Shown here piece by piece: positions 1 through 6,675 of a stretch of 7,688 nucleotides of DNA. Location: positions 1-7,688 of the forward strand of contig CANGSN010000130.1 in NCBI GenBank assembly GCA_947455805.1. The letters run 5' to 3'. The notes under the pieces were generated by a model that searched no databases, had not been told where the DNA came from, and worked only from the letters and a program-made list of their open reading frames with translations. Each line of letters opens with the position of its first letter. Position 1 is the first letter of the stretch. This DNA is from Planctomycetota bacterium. Lineage in GTDB: Bacteria; Planctomycetota; UBA1135; UBA2386. A program made the position numbers and the translations under genes.

Positions 1-1
1 C

Positions 2-619
2 GTCGCCGCCGCCGCCGACGGGCACGAAGCGCGCGCCTTGCTGCGCGGCCAGCGCTTCGACCTCGTCGTGCTCGACGTGATGCTGCCGGGCCCGAGCGGG
101 CTCGAGCTGCTGCGCGAACTGCGCACGCGCGACGGCGACACGCCGGTGCTGCTGCTGACCGCGCGCGGCGACGAAGGCGACAAGGTGCTCGGGCTCGAAC
201 TCGGCGCCGACGACTACGTGACCAAGCCGTTCTCGCTGCGCGAACTGCTGGCGCGGGTCAAGGCGATGCTGCGGCGGCGCGCGCGGCCCGACGCGGCGCT
301 GGTCCTGCAGTTCGTGCTCGGCACCGTGCGCATCGACCTCGCGGCGTTCACCGTCGTGCGCGACGGCGCCACCGACGCGCTGTCGCCGAAGGAAGCGGCG
401 ATGCTGCGCCTGCTGCGCCAGCGGCAGGGCCGCGCGGTGTCGCGCGCGGACTTCCTGCGCGAGGTCTGGGGCGGCAGCGCGTTCGTCGGCGACCGCACGA
501 TCGACATGCACGTGCTGAACCTGCGGCAGAAGCTCGAACAGGACCCGAAGGCGCCGCGCCACCTGCTGACGGTGCACGGCGTCGGCTACCGGTTGGTCGA
601 CGAGCCGGAGGCGCCTTGA
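2..619 (+). CDS. OmpR/PhoB-family response regulator (5'-truncated)
   Basis: This is the output half of a two-component system: a cytoplasmic transcription factor switched by phosphorylation from a partner histidine kinase. The frame is already open at base 2, so the true start and the N-terminal acidic pair lie off the window, probably about 25-30 residues upstream. The receiver domain shows the phospho-acceptor Asp in VVLDVMLPG (codon at 74-76), the switch Thr in LLLTARGD and the conserved Lys in DDYVTKPF. After a short linker comes a winged-helix DNA-binding domain, with LSPKEAAMLRLL, the recognition-helix stretch DRTIDMHVLNLRQKLE and the final wing HGVGYRLV. About 205 residues are visible, fitting a full length near 230. 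The gene downstream is not a kinase, so the partner kinase is probably upstream or elsewhere. The regulated genes cannot be told from this sequence. Confidence 0.95.
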   Translation, partial: VAAAADGHEARALLRGQRFDLVVLDVMLPGPSGLELLRELRTRDGDTPVLLLTARGDEGDKVLGLELGADDYVTKPFSLRELLARVKAMLRRRARPDAALVLQFVLGTVRIDLAAFTVVRDGATDALSPKEAAMLRLLRQRQGRAVSRADFLREVWGGSAFVGDRTIDMHVLNLRQKLEQDPKAPRHLLTVHGVGYRLVDEPEAP

Positions 620-626
620 CCGTCGC

Positions 627-632
627 TTGACA
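627..632 (+). promoter_or_regulatory. Possible -35 element (TTGACA)
   Basis: An exact TTGACA lies in the 67-base gap between the response regulator and the HEAT-type gene. Seventeen bases further on, the sequence at 650-655 is GAACGG, which does not resemble TATAAT, so this is at best half a sigma-70 promoter. A start about 30 bases downstream would put the hairpin at 659-674 at the very 5' end of the transcript. It could be chance. Confidence 0.2.
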
Positions 633-658
633 CGGATCTGATCGGCAGCGAACGGGAG

Positions 659-674
659 CGCCGGTGCGCCGGCG
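659..674 (+). terminator. GC hairpin between the response regulator and the HEAT gene
   Basis: CGCCGG at 659-664 pairs with CCGGCG at 669-674 around a TGCG loop. No T-run follows, so this is not a classical intrinsic terminator. It could end the response regulator transcript with Rho, or sit in the leader of the next gene, where it lies just 12 bases before the ATG. Short GC hairpins arise easily at this base composition. Confidence 0.25.
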
Positions 675-686
675 TCCCATACGACC

Positions 687-3506
687 ATGAAGACGAAGGC
701 ACTCGTGTTGACGTTCGCCGTGTGTGCGGTGTGCACCGGCTCGCTCGTGGCCCAGCAGACGCCGAGCCAGGAACTGGCGCCGATCGTCGCGGTCGAGGAG
801 CAGGAGCGCGATCTCGCCAAGGCCGAGCGGCTCTACAAGGAAGCGATCGACGGCGGCAAGCTGTCGGCGGCGGCGAAGGAGATGGCGACGCTGCGGCTCG
901 CGGAGCTGCTGACGAAGCTCGGCAAGCGCGACGAGGCAAAGCAGTGGATGGGCAAGCTCGTGGACGCAGGGGCGGGCACGAAGCTCGACGACGTGACGCA
1001 GCAGTCGCCGCAGGATCGCGAGCGGCAGGAGGCGCTGCGGGCCAAGGGGCGCGAGCTCGTGCAGAAGGCGATGGCGCAGAGCGCCTTCCCGTTCCCGGCG
1101 GCGACGGGCATCTTCGACGAGGAGCTGCGGCGACAGATCGAGTGGCTCGGCGATGCGGCAGTCCCGGAGATCGGTGCGGCCCTTGCGGCCGCGAAGCCGA
1201 CATTCGCCGGCAAGTCGGCGAGCGATCTGTCGAACACGACCCCTCGCCTCGAAGCCCTGCGCGGCCTCGCCGGTGTGCTGTGGCGCTTCGGTTCACCGGC
1301 CGCGCGGGCGCAGCTGGAGGACGCCTACCGCGACGGCAGCGAGGCGTTTCGCTTGCTGCTGGTCTCGCAGGCTGCACGACACGCCCCGGCACTCCGGGAA
1401 CTCGTCGTGAAGTGGCTGAACGAAGACCCGAGCGAGGTGGTCTTCTGGGAGTTGGCGCGTTCGGGCCGAGAGGTGCTCGGCGCGGAGATCGGCCATCCTG
1501 GATGGAGCGAGGGCCGGCGTCTCTGGATCGATCTGGAGGTGGAACTGCTGCTCGAGGCCGTCGAGAAGCGGAGCCCGGCGCTGCGCGCCAAGGTGCTCAA
1601 GAACCTGCCGCGGCCCAACGGGAACGTGATCCCGTTCTCCGCTGCCGCCGCGGCCCGAGCCTGTGCGATGGTGCGGGAGCTGGCTAAGGGCACCGACCCG
1701 GAGGTCGTGCGACAGGCTCTGATGGTGCTCGCCAACCCGCGGCTCGAGGTCACTCCCGAGGGCTTCGATTGCCTCGTCGAGCATCTGGGGCGACTTGGGG
1801 ACGACGTGAGTCTGGGTCAGTTGTCGATGCCAGGCGAGTGGCGCCAGGACGGCAACGGGCGTCAGTTCGTGAAGGAGGTCGCCAGACGGCTCTGGCCGAG
1901 CCTCGCAGCGGCGGCGATCCAAGGGGTGTCGAAGGGAGCGAGGGGTTGGATCCGCGAGGCGCTGGCGGCATGCGATCTCGTCATCGACGGTGGGATGCTC
2001 GACGACCTGATCGCGTTGCAGTCGCGCGGTCATGGGCAGTTGTTACGCGTGCTCAGCGGTCGCCTCGATCCTGCGCAAGCAATGCGACTCGTCAGAGTTC
2101 TCGTCCAAGCGAACGACGCCGACTTCCAGGATGTGGCCATGGGTCTCTACGGCAGCGAGCTGACACCGGAAGCGCTGCCTCTGCTCGTCGGCAAGACGGA
2201 GCAGGCAGTTCGCCTGGACCAACTGGCGCTGCTCGCGTGGCTGGTTGCGCACACCGGCAACCCGGACGCCGTCTCGTGGCTTCTGGAGCAAGCAAACGCG
2301 CATCCCGAACAGCTGAACGGCGTTGGTGACAACCTCCTGCTGTTGGGCCGCCGGACGCAGGCAGAACCTGTTCGCGCTGCGATGCGCGAGCGGACCGGGT
2401 CCACGAAGTGTGTGTTGGCCCTGCTGTCGATGCGGGATCTCCCGACGCTCGAGCGCCTCGGGAAGATGATGCAGCTCCAACGCAGCGAGTTGCACCCGTA
2501 TGCGAAGGCCGAGAAGCCCAAGCCGATCTCGCCGCTCGCCTACGTGCTGATGGACCAACCGGATCCGCCGCACGGGTTCACCGAGGCGGAGTTGCTGGCG
2601 TTCGTCGAGGGTGCGGCATCCTGGCAGCTCGGCCCTTGGGTCAGCGAACTCGACCCGAACCGGGTTCCGACCCCGATCCTGAAGGTGCTCGCGGAACGAT
2701 CGAGTCTCTACGTCGGCTCCGTGATGACATCCTCCACCTCGGGCAGGGCATCGTCCTGGCAGGAAGCCATCGCTCGCCGCATCGCGGAGGAAGCGGACTT
2801 GGAAGGACCGCTGCATCGTTGGCTGCTCGGCGTGCTCGGCACGGAGGGCCCTGCACGGAGGGTCGTGGAGTTCCTCGCTGAGCGCGAGCGGGCCGCCATT
2901 CGCCCGGAGCTCGAGCGCTTGCTCGTTGGTGACGACGAGGAACGCGCGAGGTTCGCGTTCTCGGTCTTGGAGGACTTCGAGCCTGCGCCGGACTTCGCTG
3001 TGCTGACGGCGAGCAAGCACAAGTCCGTGGCATCGCTAGCGGCAAGCCGGGCGATGGACCGCGGCACCCTGCCGATCGCGGTGGCCCTTCAGCTCCTGCC
3101 TGGCTTTCCGGCGCCTGAGGAGATCGCCACCTACTGTGGCACCAAGCTCGCGGTGGAAGCAGTGCCGGCGTTGCTGCAGCTGCTGCAACACGACAAGGAC
3201 TCCGTTCGCCTGGCCGCGAGCGAGGCCCTCGCGAAGATCCGGTCAGCCCACGAGCAGAAGTCCTACTGGGACCGCGTCACCAAGGGCCTCGACGCTTCGC
3301 CGACGTCCGCTGCCGAGAAGCTCCTTCTCCAAGCCAAGCCCGGCGCCCCGACCGAACAGCGCCTGCTGGCGATCACCTCGCTCGGCACGCTCGGGGTGCC
3401 GGAGGCGCTGCCGTTCCTGATCGAGTGGACGCAGGACGCGGACGCGAACATCGCCAAGGCGGCGAAGGGCGCGATCACGCAGATCCACCTGAACCCGCGG
3501 CGGTGA
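687..3506 (+). CDS. Large secreted HEAT/TPR-like repeat protein, function unknown
   Basis: A 939-residue protein that I do not recognise as a named family. The N-terminus is a Sec signal peptide: MKTK, then a hydrophobic stretch to about residue 21, with likely cleavage after Ala22 (SLVA before QQ). Neither Cys13 nor Cys16 is in a lipobox. Residues 36-93 look like a TPR-type helix pair (DLAKAERLYKEAI, then RLAELLTKLGKRDEAKQW). The rest is almost entirely amphipathic helix. HEAT-like units are clearest near the C-terminus: about 742-785, 822-853 (AVPALLQLLQHDKDSVRLAA) and 893-935 (GVPEALPFLIEW). No catalytic motif is visible. A scaffold or protein-binding role outside the cytoplasm is inference from the fold. 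The ATG is chosen because it gives the signal peptide directly; there is no Shine-Dalgarno sequence before it. The middle of the gene uses more A/T-ending codons than its neighbours. It follows the response regulator by 67 bases, and co-transcription is uncertain. Confidence 0.85.
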   Translation: MKTKALVLTFAVCAVCTGSLVAQQTPSQELAPIVAVEEQERDLAKAERLYKEAIDGGKLSAAAKEMATLRLAELLTKLGKRDEAKQWMGKLVDAGAGTKLDDVTQQSPQDRERQEALRAKGRELVQKAMAQSAFPFPAATGIFDEELRRQIEWLGDAAVPEIGAALAAAKPTFAGKSASDLSNTTPRLEALRGLAGVLWRFGSPAARAQLEDAYRDGSEAFRLLLVSQAARHAPALRELVVKWLNEDPSEVVFWELARSGREVLGAEIGHPGWSEGRRLWIDLEVELLLEAVEKRSPALRAKVLKNLPRPNGNVIPFSAAAAARACAMVRELAKGTDPEVVRQALMVLANPRLEVTPEGFDCLVEHLGRLGDDVSLGQLSMPGEWRQDGNGRQFVKEVARRLWPSLAAAAIQGVSKGARGWIREALAACDLVIDGGMLDDLIALQSRGHGQLLRVLSGRLDPAQAMRLVRVLVQANDADFQDVAMGLYGSELTPEALPLLVGKTEQAVRLDQLALLAWLVAHTGNPDAVSWLLEQANAHPEQLNGVGDNLLLLGRRTQAEPVRAAMRERTGSTKCVLALLSMRDLPTLERLGKMMQLQRSELHPYAKAEKPKPISPLAYVLMDQPDPPHGFTEAELLAFVEGAASWQLGPWVSELDPNRVPTPILKVLAERSSLYVGSVMTSSTSGRASSWQEAIARRIAEEADLEGPLHRWLLGVLGTEGPARRVVEFLAERERAAIRPELERLLVGDDEERARFAFSVLEDFEPAPDFAVLTASKHKSVASLAASRAMDRGTLPIAVALQLLPGFPAPEEIATYCGTKLAVEAVPALLQLLQHDKDSVRLAASEALAKIRSAHEQKSYWDRVTKGLDASPTSAAEKLLLQAKPGAPTEQRLLAITSLGTLGVPEALPFLIEWTQDADANIAKAAKGAITQIHLNPRR

Positions 3507-3638
3507 GCGGCAGCTCGTCGCCAGCGGTGCCGTCCTGGGCGACATGGGTTTCCTGGCTGTTACCTGACCCGAGCGGACCGCCGCCGACCGGCGCGGGCAC
3601 GTTCCAGCGCTCCAAGCCACCGCGCCATCGGCCGACCG

Positions 3639-3656
3639 CCGGCTGCCACCAGCCGG
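3639..3656 (+). terminator. First of two tandem GC hairpins downstream of the HEAT gene
   Basis: CCGGCTG at 3639-3645 pairs perfectly with CAGCCGG at 3650-3656 around a CCAC loop (7 bp). It lies 132 bases after the HEAT gene stop and just before a second hairpin. No T-run follows. It probably contributes to ending the HEAT transcript or protecting its 3' end; which of these cannot be told by eye. Confidence 0.35.
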
Positions 3657-3659
3657 GCA

Positions 3660-3675
3660 GCCCGCCCGCGCGGGC
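3660..3675 (+). terminator. Second tandem GC hairpin, containing a perfect palindrome
   Basis: GCCCGC at 3660-3665 pairs with GCGGGC at 3670-3675 around a CCGC loop. The same stretch holds a perfect 12-base palindrome, GCCCGCGCGGGC, at 3664-3675. It starts three bases after the preceding hairpin ends and 55 bases before the dsbD ATG. It could be a terminator without a T-run, or the palindrome could be a protein-binding site for dsbD control. Both are inference. Confidence 0.35.
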
Positions 3676-3712
3676 AAGTGGGAGGGTCGCGTGCCGTTCC
3701 GCGTCGGCTGCG

Positions 3713-3718
3713 TATCAT
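3713..3718 (+). promoter_or_regulatory. -10-like box TATCAT for dsbD, near-leaderless
   Basis: TATCAT matches the sigma-70 -10 consensus at five of six positions and is a rare AT-rich island here. Only 11 bases separate it from the ATG at 3730. Transcription starting the usual 6-8 bases downstream would leave a 5' leader of about 4-6 bases. No Shine-Dalgarno sequence precedes the ATG, which agrees with leaderless or near-leaderless initiation. I find no TTGACA-like -35 at 16-18 bases spacing, and the TG at 3709-3710 is one base too far upstream for a standard extended -10. Confidence 0.45.
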
Positions 3719-3729
3719 CCCCGCCCCGC

Positions 3730-6093
3730 ATGAACGCTCGACTCCGCTGGCTCTCGCTCGCCTCGTGGCTGCTGGCCCTGACCGCACCGCTCGCCGCGCA
3801 GGCGAAGCTGACGGTCGAGGCGACGCTGGTGCCGCCGACCGCCAAGCCCGGCGACGTGGTCGAGCTGGTGCTGAAGGCGAAGACGCCTGTGACCTACCAC
3901 GCCTACGGCACCAAGGAGGAGACCAACCTCCCGGTCGCGCTGAAGCCGAAGAACCAGAAGCTCGACGGCTTCGAACTGGTCGGCGCTGCGGTCGTGCCCG
4001 AGGGTGAGCTGCACTCGAAGCTCGGCGTCGACACCTACCCGCTGCCGGAGGAGTTCACCGTCACGCAGAAGCTGAAGGTCGTCGCCGGCTTCACGGGTGC
4101 GCAGGCGACGATCAGCGGCGCGCTCGACTACCAGCTGTGCGACGCCAACATGTGCTTGGCGCCGATGAAGGCGAAGTTCGAGGTCGTGCTGCCGATCGCG
4201 GGAGCGAAGCAGACGCAGGAGCCGGGCAAGGACAAGCCAGCACCGCAGGCCGCAGCGCCGAAGTTCGTCGACCAGGATCAGTTCCTGCAGATCGTGCCGC
4301 GCATCGAGCCGAGCCCGGCGCGCGCGGGCGAGAAGATCACGCTGGTGCTCGACGTCACCGTGCTCGATGCGACGCGGCACGCGTACGGCAAGAAGGAGGA
4401 GACCGGCTTTCCGGTCGAGCTCGATCCGGCGAAGCTCAACACGCGCGGCATGAAGCTGGAAGGTGCGGCGGAAGTGCCGCCCGGCGAGAAGGTCGAGAGG
4501 GGCGGGGCGGGCGGAAGTGTCGAGTACCACCTCGGCCACCAGTTCGTGGTCAAGCAGCGGCTGCGCGTGCCGGCGGATGCGAAGCCCGGCTCGCTGAAGC
4601 TCGAGGGCGTGCTCGACTACCAGCTGTGCACCGAGAACTCGTGCGACGAGAAGGCCGAGCTGGCGTTCTCGATCGACGCCGTCGTCGAGGCCGGCGCCGC
4701 TCGCGCCGACAGCGAGATCGGCGGTGATTCGGCCGACGAAGTGCCCGACGACAACCCGCTGACCGGCTCGTTGTGGGCGCTGCTGCTGGCGTGCATCGGC
4801 GGCGGCTTGTTCGCCCTGGTGATGCCGTGCACCTACCCGATGATCCCGATCACGTTCAGCTTCTTCACGAAGCAGGCGGACGCGCGCGGCGGCAAGGTGA
4901 TGTCGCTGGCGCTCGCCTACGGGGCGGGCATCGTCGGCATGTTCACGCTGATCGGTGCCTTGGCGGCGCTGGTCGGCGAACAGATCAACCGCTTCGCCGC
5001 GCACTGGGCGACGAACACCGTCATCGGCACCGCCTTCCTGGTGTTCGCGCTGTCGCTGCTCGGCCTGTTCACGCTGCAGCCGCCGCGCTTCCTGATCGAC
5101 GCGGCCGGCAAGACGCGCGGCGTCGGCGGCATCACCGGTGTCTTGCTGATGGGCGCCACGCTCGTCATCTCGTCGTTCACCTGCACCGCCCCGGTCGTCG
5201 GCCTCTTGCTGCTGCCGGCCGTGCAATCGGGTGACAGCATGCGCCCGGCGCTCGGCATGGCGGTGTTCGGCCTGACGATGGCGCTGCCGTTCGTGGCGCT
5301 GGCGCTGCTGCCCGGGCGGGTCAAGAAGCTGCCGAAGAGCGGCGAGTGGATGAACACGCTGAAGACGACGCTCGGCTTCATCGAGCTCGCCGCGGCGCTG
5401 AAGTTCTTCAGCAACGCCGAGTACGTGGCGCAGCTGCACGTGCTGCCGCGCGAAGTGTTCTTCGGCATCTGGATCGCGATCTTCGGCGCGCTCGGCGCCA
5501 ACCTGCTCGGCTGGTGGCCGCGCGCCGCGGTCGGCAGCGGCCGCCGCATCGGCGGTCTGGCCAGCCTCGCGTTCGCCGGCTACTGCCTCTACGGCGCGCT
5601 CGGCTATCGCCTCGACTTCGTCATGACCGCGCTGGCGCCGGCCTATGGCATGAAGGAGATCGTGCGCCACCCGGTCTACTACGACGACTACGAGGCGGCG
5701 CTCGCCGAGGCCAAGAAGACGGGCAAGCTCGTGCTCGTCAACTTCACCGGCTTCACCTGCACCAACTGCCGCATGGTCGAGCGCGGCATCATGCCGGACG
5801 ACCAGATCGCGCCGCTGCTCGAGGGCGGCTACGTCGAGGCGCGGCTGCACATGGACAATCCCGACGTCATCGATCCGGTGAAGTGGGCGCGCCACCTGCA
5901 ACTGCGCAAGGACCTCGTCGACGGCCGCATCACCACGCCGACCTACGTCAGCGTCGATCCGAACGTCGGCAAGACCGTGGTCGAGCACGTGCTCGCCGGC
6001 GGCCCCGACAACTGGCTGCCCGGCTACCGCAAGTTCCTCGAGAGCTCGCTGCAGAAGACCGGGCACCAGCTGCCGGCGGCGGACGCGAAGTAG
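3730..6093 (+). CDS. dsbD: DsbD-type thiol:disulfide transporter with duplicated N-terminal domain
   Basis: Inner-membrane electron carrier that, by family knowledge, takes reducing power from cytosolic thioredoxin and delivers it to thioredoxin-fold proteins outside the membrane. It has 787 residues against roughly 565 in E. coli DsbD; an extra N-terminal domain explains most of the difference. Order: signal peptide (1 to about 23, ending LTAPLAAQ); alpha-like domain 1 (about 25-157) with Cys137 and Cys142 in YQLCDANMC; Pro/Lys/Gln-rich linker; alpha-like domain 2 (about 180-320) with Cys300 and Cys305 in YQLCTENSC; about eight membrane segments (about 349-626) with the redox pair Cys367 (MPCTYPMIP) and Cys485 (SSFTCTAPVVG); and a C-terminal thioredoxin domain (about 645-780) with CTNC at Cys677/Cys680 and cis-Pro737 (TTPTY). 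All cysteines needed for the relay are present. The ATG at 3730 is preferred over the in-frame GTG at 3691 because it gives a clean signal peptide and lies downstream of the -10 box. It converges on two thioredoxin-fold genes. Confidence 0.93.
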   Translation: MNARLRWLSLASWLLALTAPLAAQAKLTVEATLVPPTAKPGDVVELVLKAKTPVTYHAYGTKEETNLPVALKPKNQKLDGFELVGAAVVPEGELHSKLGVDTYPLPEEFTVTQKLKVVAGFTGAQATISGALDYQLCDANMCLAPMKAKFEVVLPIAGAKQTQEPGKDKPAPQAAAPKFVDQDQFLQIVPRIEPSPARAGEKITLVLDVTVLDATRHAYGKKEETGFPVELDPAKLNTRGMKLEGAAEVPPGEKVERGGAGGSVEYHLGHQFVVKQRLRVPADAKPGSLKLEGVLDYQLCTENSCDEKAELAFSIDAVVEAGAARADSEIGGDSADEVPDDNPLTGSLWALLLACIGGGLFALVMPCTYPMIPITFSFFTKQADARGGKVMSLALAYGAGIVGMFTLIGALAALVGEQINRFAAHWATNTVIGTAFLVFALSLLGLFTLQPPRFLIDAAGKTRGVGGITGVLLMGATLVISSFTCTAPVVGLLLLPAVQSGDSMRPALGMAVFGLTMALPFVALALLPGRVKKLPKSGEWMNTLKTTLGFIELAAALKFFSNAEYVAQLHVLPREVFFGIWIAIFGALGANLLGWWPRAAVGSGRRIGGLASLAFAGYCLYGALGYRLDFVMTALAPAYGMKEIVRHPVYYDDYEAALAEAKKTGKLVLVNFTGFTCTNCRMVERGIMPDDQIAPLLEGGYVEARLHMDNPDVIDPVKWARHLQLRKDLVDGRITTPTYVSVDPNVGKTVVEHVLAGGPDNWLPGYRKFLESSLQKTGHQLPAADAK
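4122..4140 (+). repeat. Intragenic repeat copy 1 (19 bp, dsbD domain 1)
   Basis: This 19-base stretch, encoding LDYQLC up to the first active-site cysteine of domain 1, recurs exactly at 4611-4629, a spacing of 489 bases or 163 codons. It is the best-conserved part of a longer duplicated unit. Confidence 0.85.
4611..4629 (+). repeat. Intragenic repeat copy 2 (19 bp, dsbD domain 2)
   Basis: Exact second copy of the stretch at 4122-4140, in the same reading frame and at the equivalent position of the second DsbD alpha-like domain. It marks the internal duplication. Confidence 0.85.
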
Positions 6094-6117
6094 CGCGCGC
6101 TCGCGGCGTCGTGGCGC

Positions 6118-6675
6118 TCAGCGCGCCGCCGCGGCCTTCGCCAGCGCCGCGAACTCGTCCGCGTCGGCCTGGCCTTCGTGCTGCTGCACGAGCTTGCCCG
6201 CGCGATCGTAGGTCAGCGTCTGCGGCAGGCCGCCGAGCTCGACGCCGAGCTGAGCACGGATCTTGGACATCTCGTCGTCGGTGCACACCAGCACCGGCAC
6301 GTCGAGGCCGAGTTCCTTCGCCTTCTTGCCAGCCTTCGCGACCGCCTGTTCGACGGTCAGGTCGAGGCCGAGCTGCTCCATCGCGACGGTGACGACGATG
6401 CCGCCGTCCCGGCGGAACGCGCGCGTGCCGGCGAGCAGGTCGGGCAGTTCGGCGACGCACGGGCCGCACCACGTCGCCCAGAAGTTGACCAGCACCGGCT
6501 TGCCGCGCTGGGCTGCGATCCACTGCACCACGCCGGCGGTGTCGCGGGCTTCGATCGCGAGCGCGTCGGCCACGGCCGGTGTCGCGGGCGCCGCCGGTTC
6601 GGCGGGCGGTGCAGGCCGCGGCTCGTCCGCGCAGGCGGCGAGCAGCAGCAGCGGCAGCAGCTTCTCAGCTGCCAC
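6118..6675 (-). CDS. TlpA/ResA-like thioredoxin lipoprotein
   Basis: A 185-residue membrane-anchored thioredoxin-fold protein, expected by family to reduce disulfides outside the cytoplasm (cytochrome c maturation and similar tasks). It begins with a lipoprotein signal peptide, a Leu-rich core ending in the lipobox LAAC with lipidated Cys15. A Pro/Ala-rich tether follows (about 16-38), then the thioredoxin domain with NFWATWCGPC (active-site Cys70 and Cys73) and cis-Pro151 in GGLPQTL. An extra Cys131 (VLVCTDDE) is present. I chose the GTG at 6675 (reverse strand) because AAGGAG sits four bases before it and it gives a short, proper lipoprotein signal. Starts further upstream would add an Arg-rich extension inside the preceding gene. 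It overlaps that gene by 11 bases, so the two are almost certainly co-transcribed and translationally coupled. It converges with dsbD, whose outer thioredoxin domain is a plausible reductant. The exact substrate is unknown. Confidence 0.88.
   Translation of the reverse strand: MAAEKLLPLLLLAACADEPRPAPPAEPAAPATPAVADALAIEARDTAGVVQWIAAQRGKPVLVNFWATWCGPCVAELPDLLAGTRAFRRDGGIVVTVAMEQLGLDLTVEQAVAKAGKKAKELGLDVPVLVCTDDEMSKIRAQLGVELGGLPQTLTYDRAGKLVQQHEGQADADEFAALAKAAAAR
6640..6660 (-). repeat. CTG-rich triplet run in the lipoprotein signal sequence
   Basis: Read on the minus strand, the signal peptide core is CTG CTG CCG CTG CTG CTG CTC, encoding LLPLLLL. The triplet run could gain or lose whole codons by slippage, changing the hydrophobic length without a frameshift. 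This is common in signal peptides of GC-rich genomes. Confidence 0.5.

Noticed and set aside
38..40. TTG at 38 as the start of the response regulator
   Set aside because: The frame is open to the window edge and the upstream codons read AAAADGHEARA, typical of receiver sequence, so the gene is simply cut by the window.
2043..3020. A 325-codon antisense open frame within the HEAT-type gene, and a similar one at 1293-2033
   Set aside because: Low-complexity Arg/Gln/Leu-rich translations with no recognisable motif; explained by stop-codon scarcity at high GC.
3691..3729. In-frame GTG at 3691 as the dsbD start
   Set aside because: It would add 13 residues ahead of a clean signal peptide and would lie upstream of the TATCAT box; no ribosome-binding site supports it over 3730.
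3715..6066. A 783-codon open frame antisense to almost all of dsbD
   Set aside because: Its translation is dominated by Arg, His, Gln, Glu and Leu without domains or a signal, which is what the reverse strand of a gene with G/C third positions gives. The plus strand encodes a complete, well-motifed DsbD.
6113..6127. Hairpin GGCGC/GCGCC at the convergent gene ends as a bidirectional terminator
   Set aside because: Only 5 bp with no T-run on either strand, and half of it lies inside the lipoprotein coding end; too weak to call.
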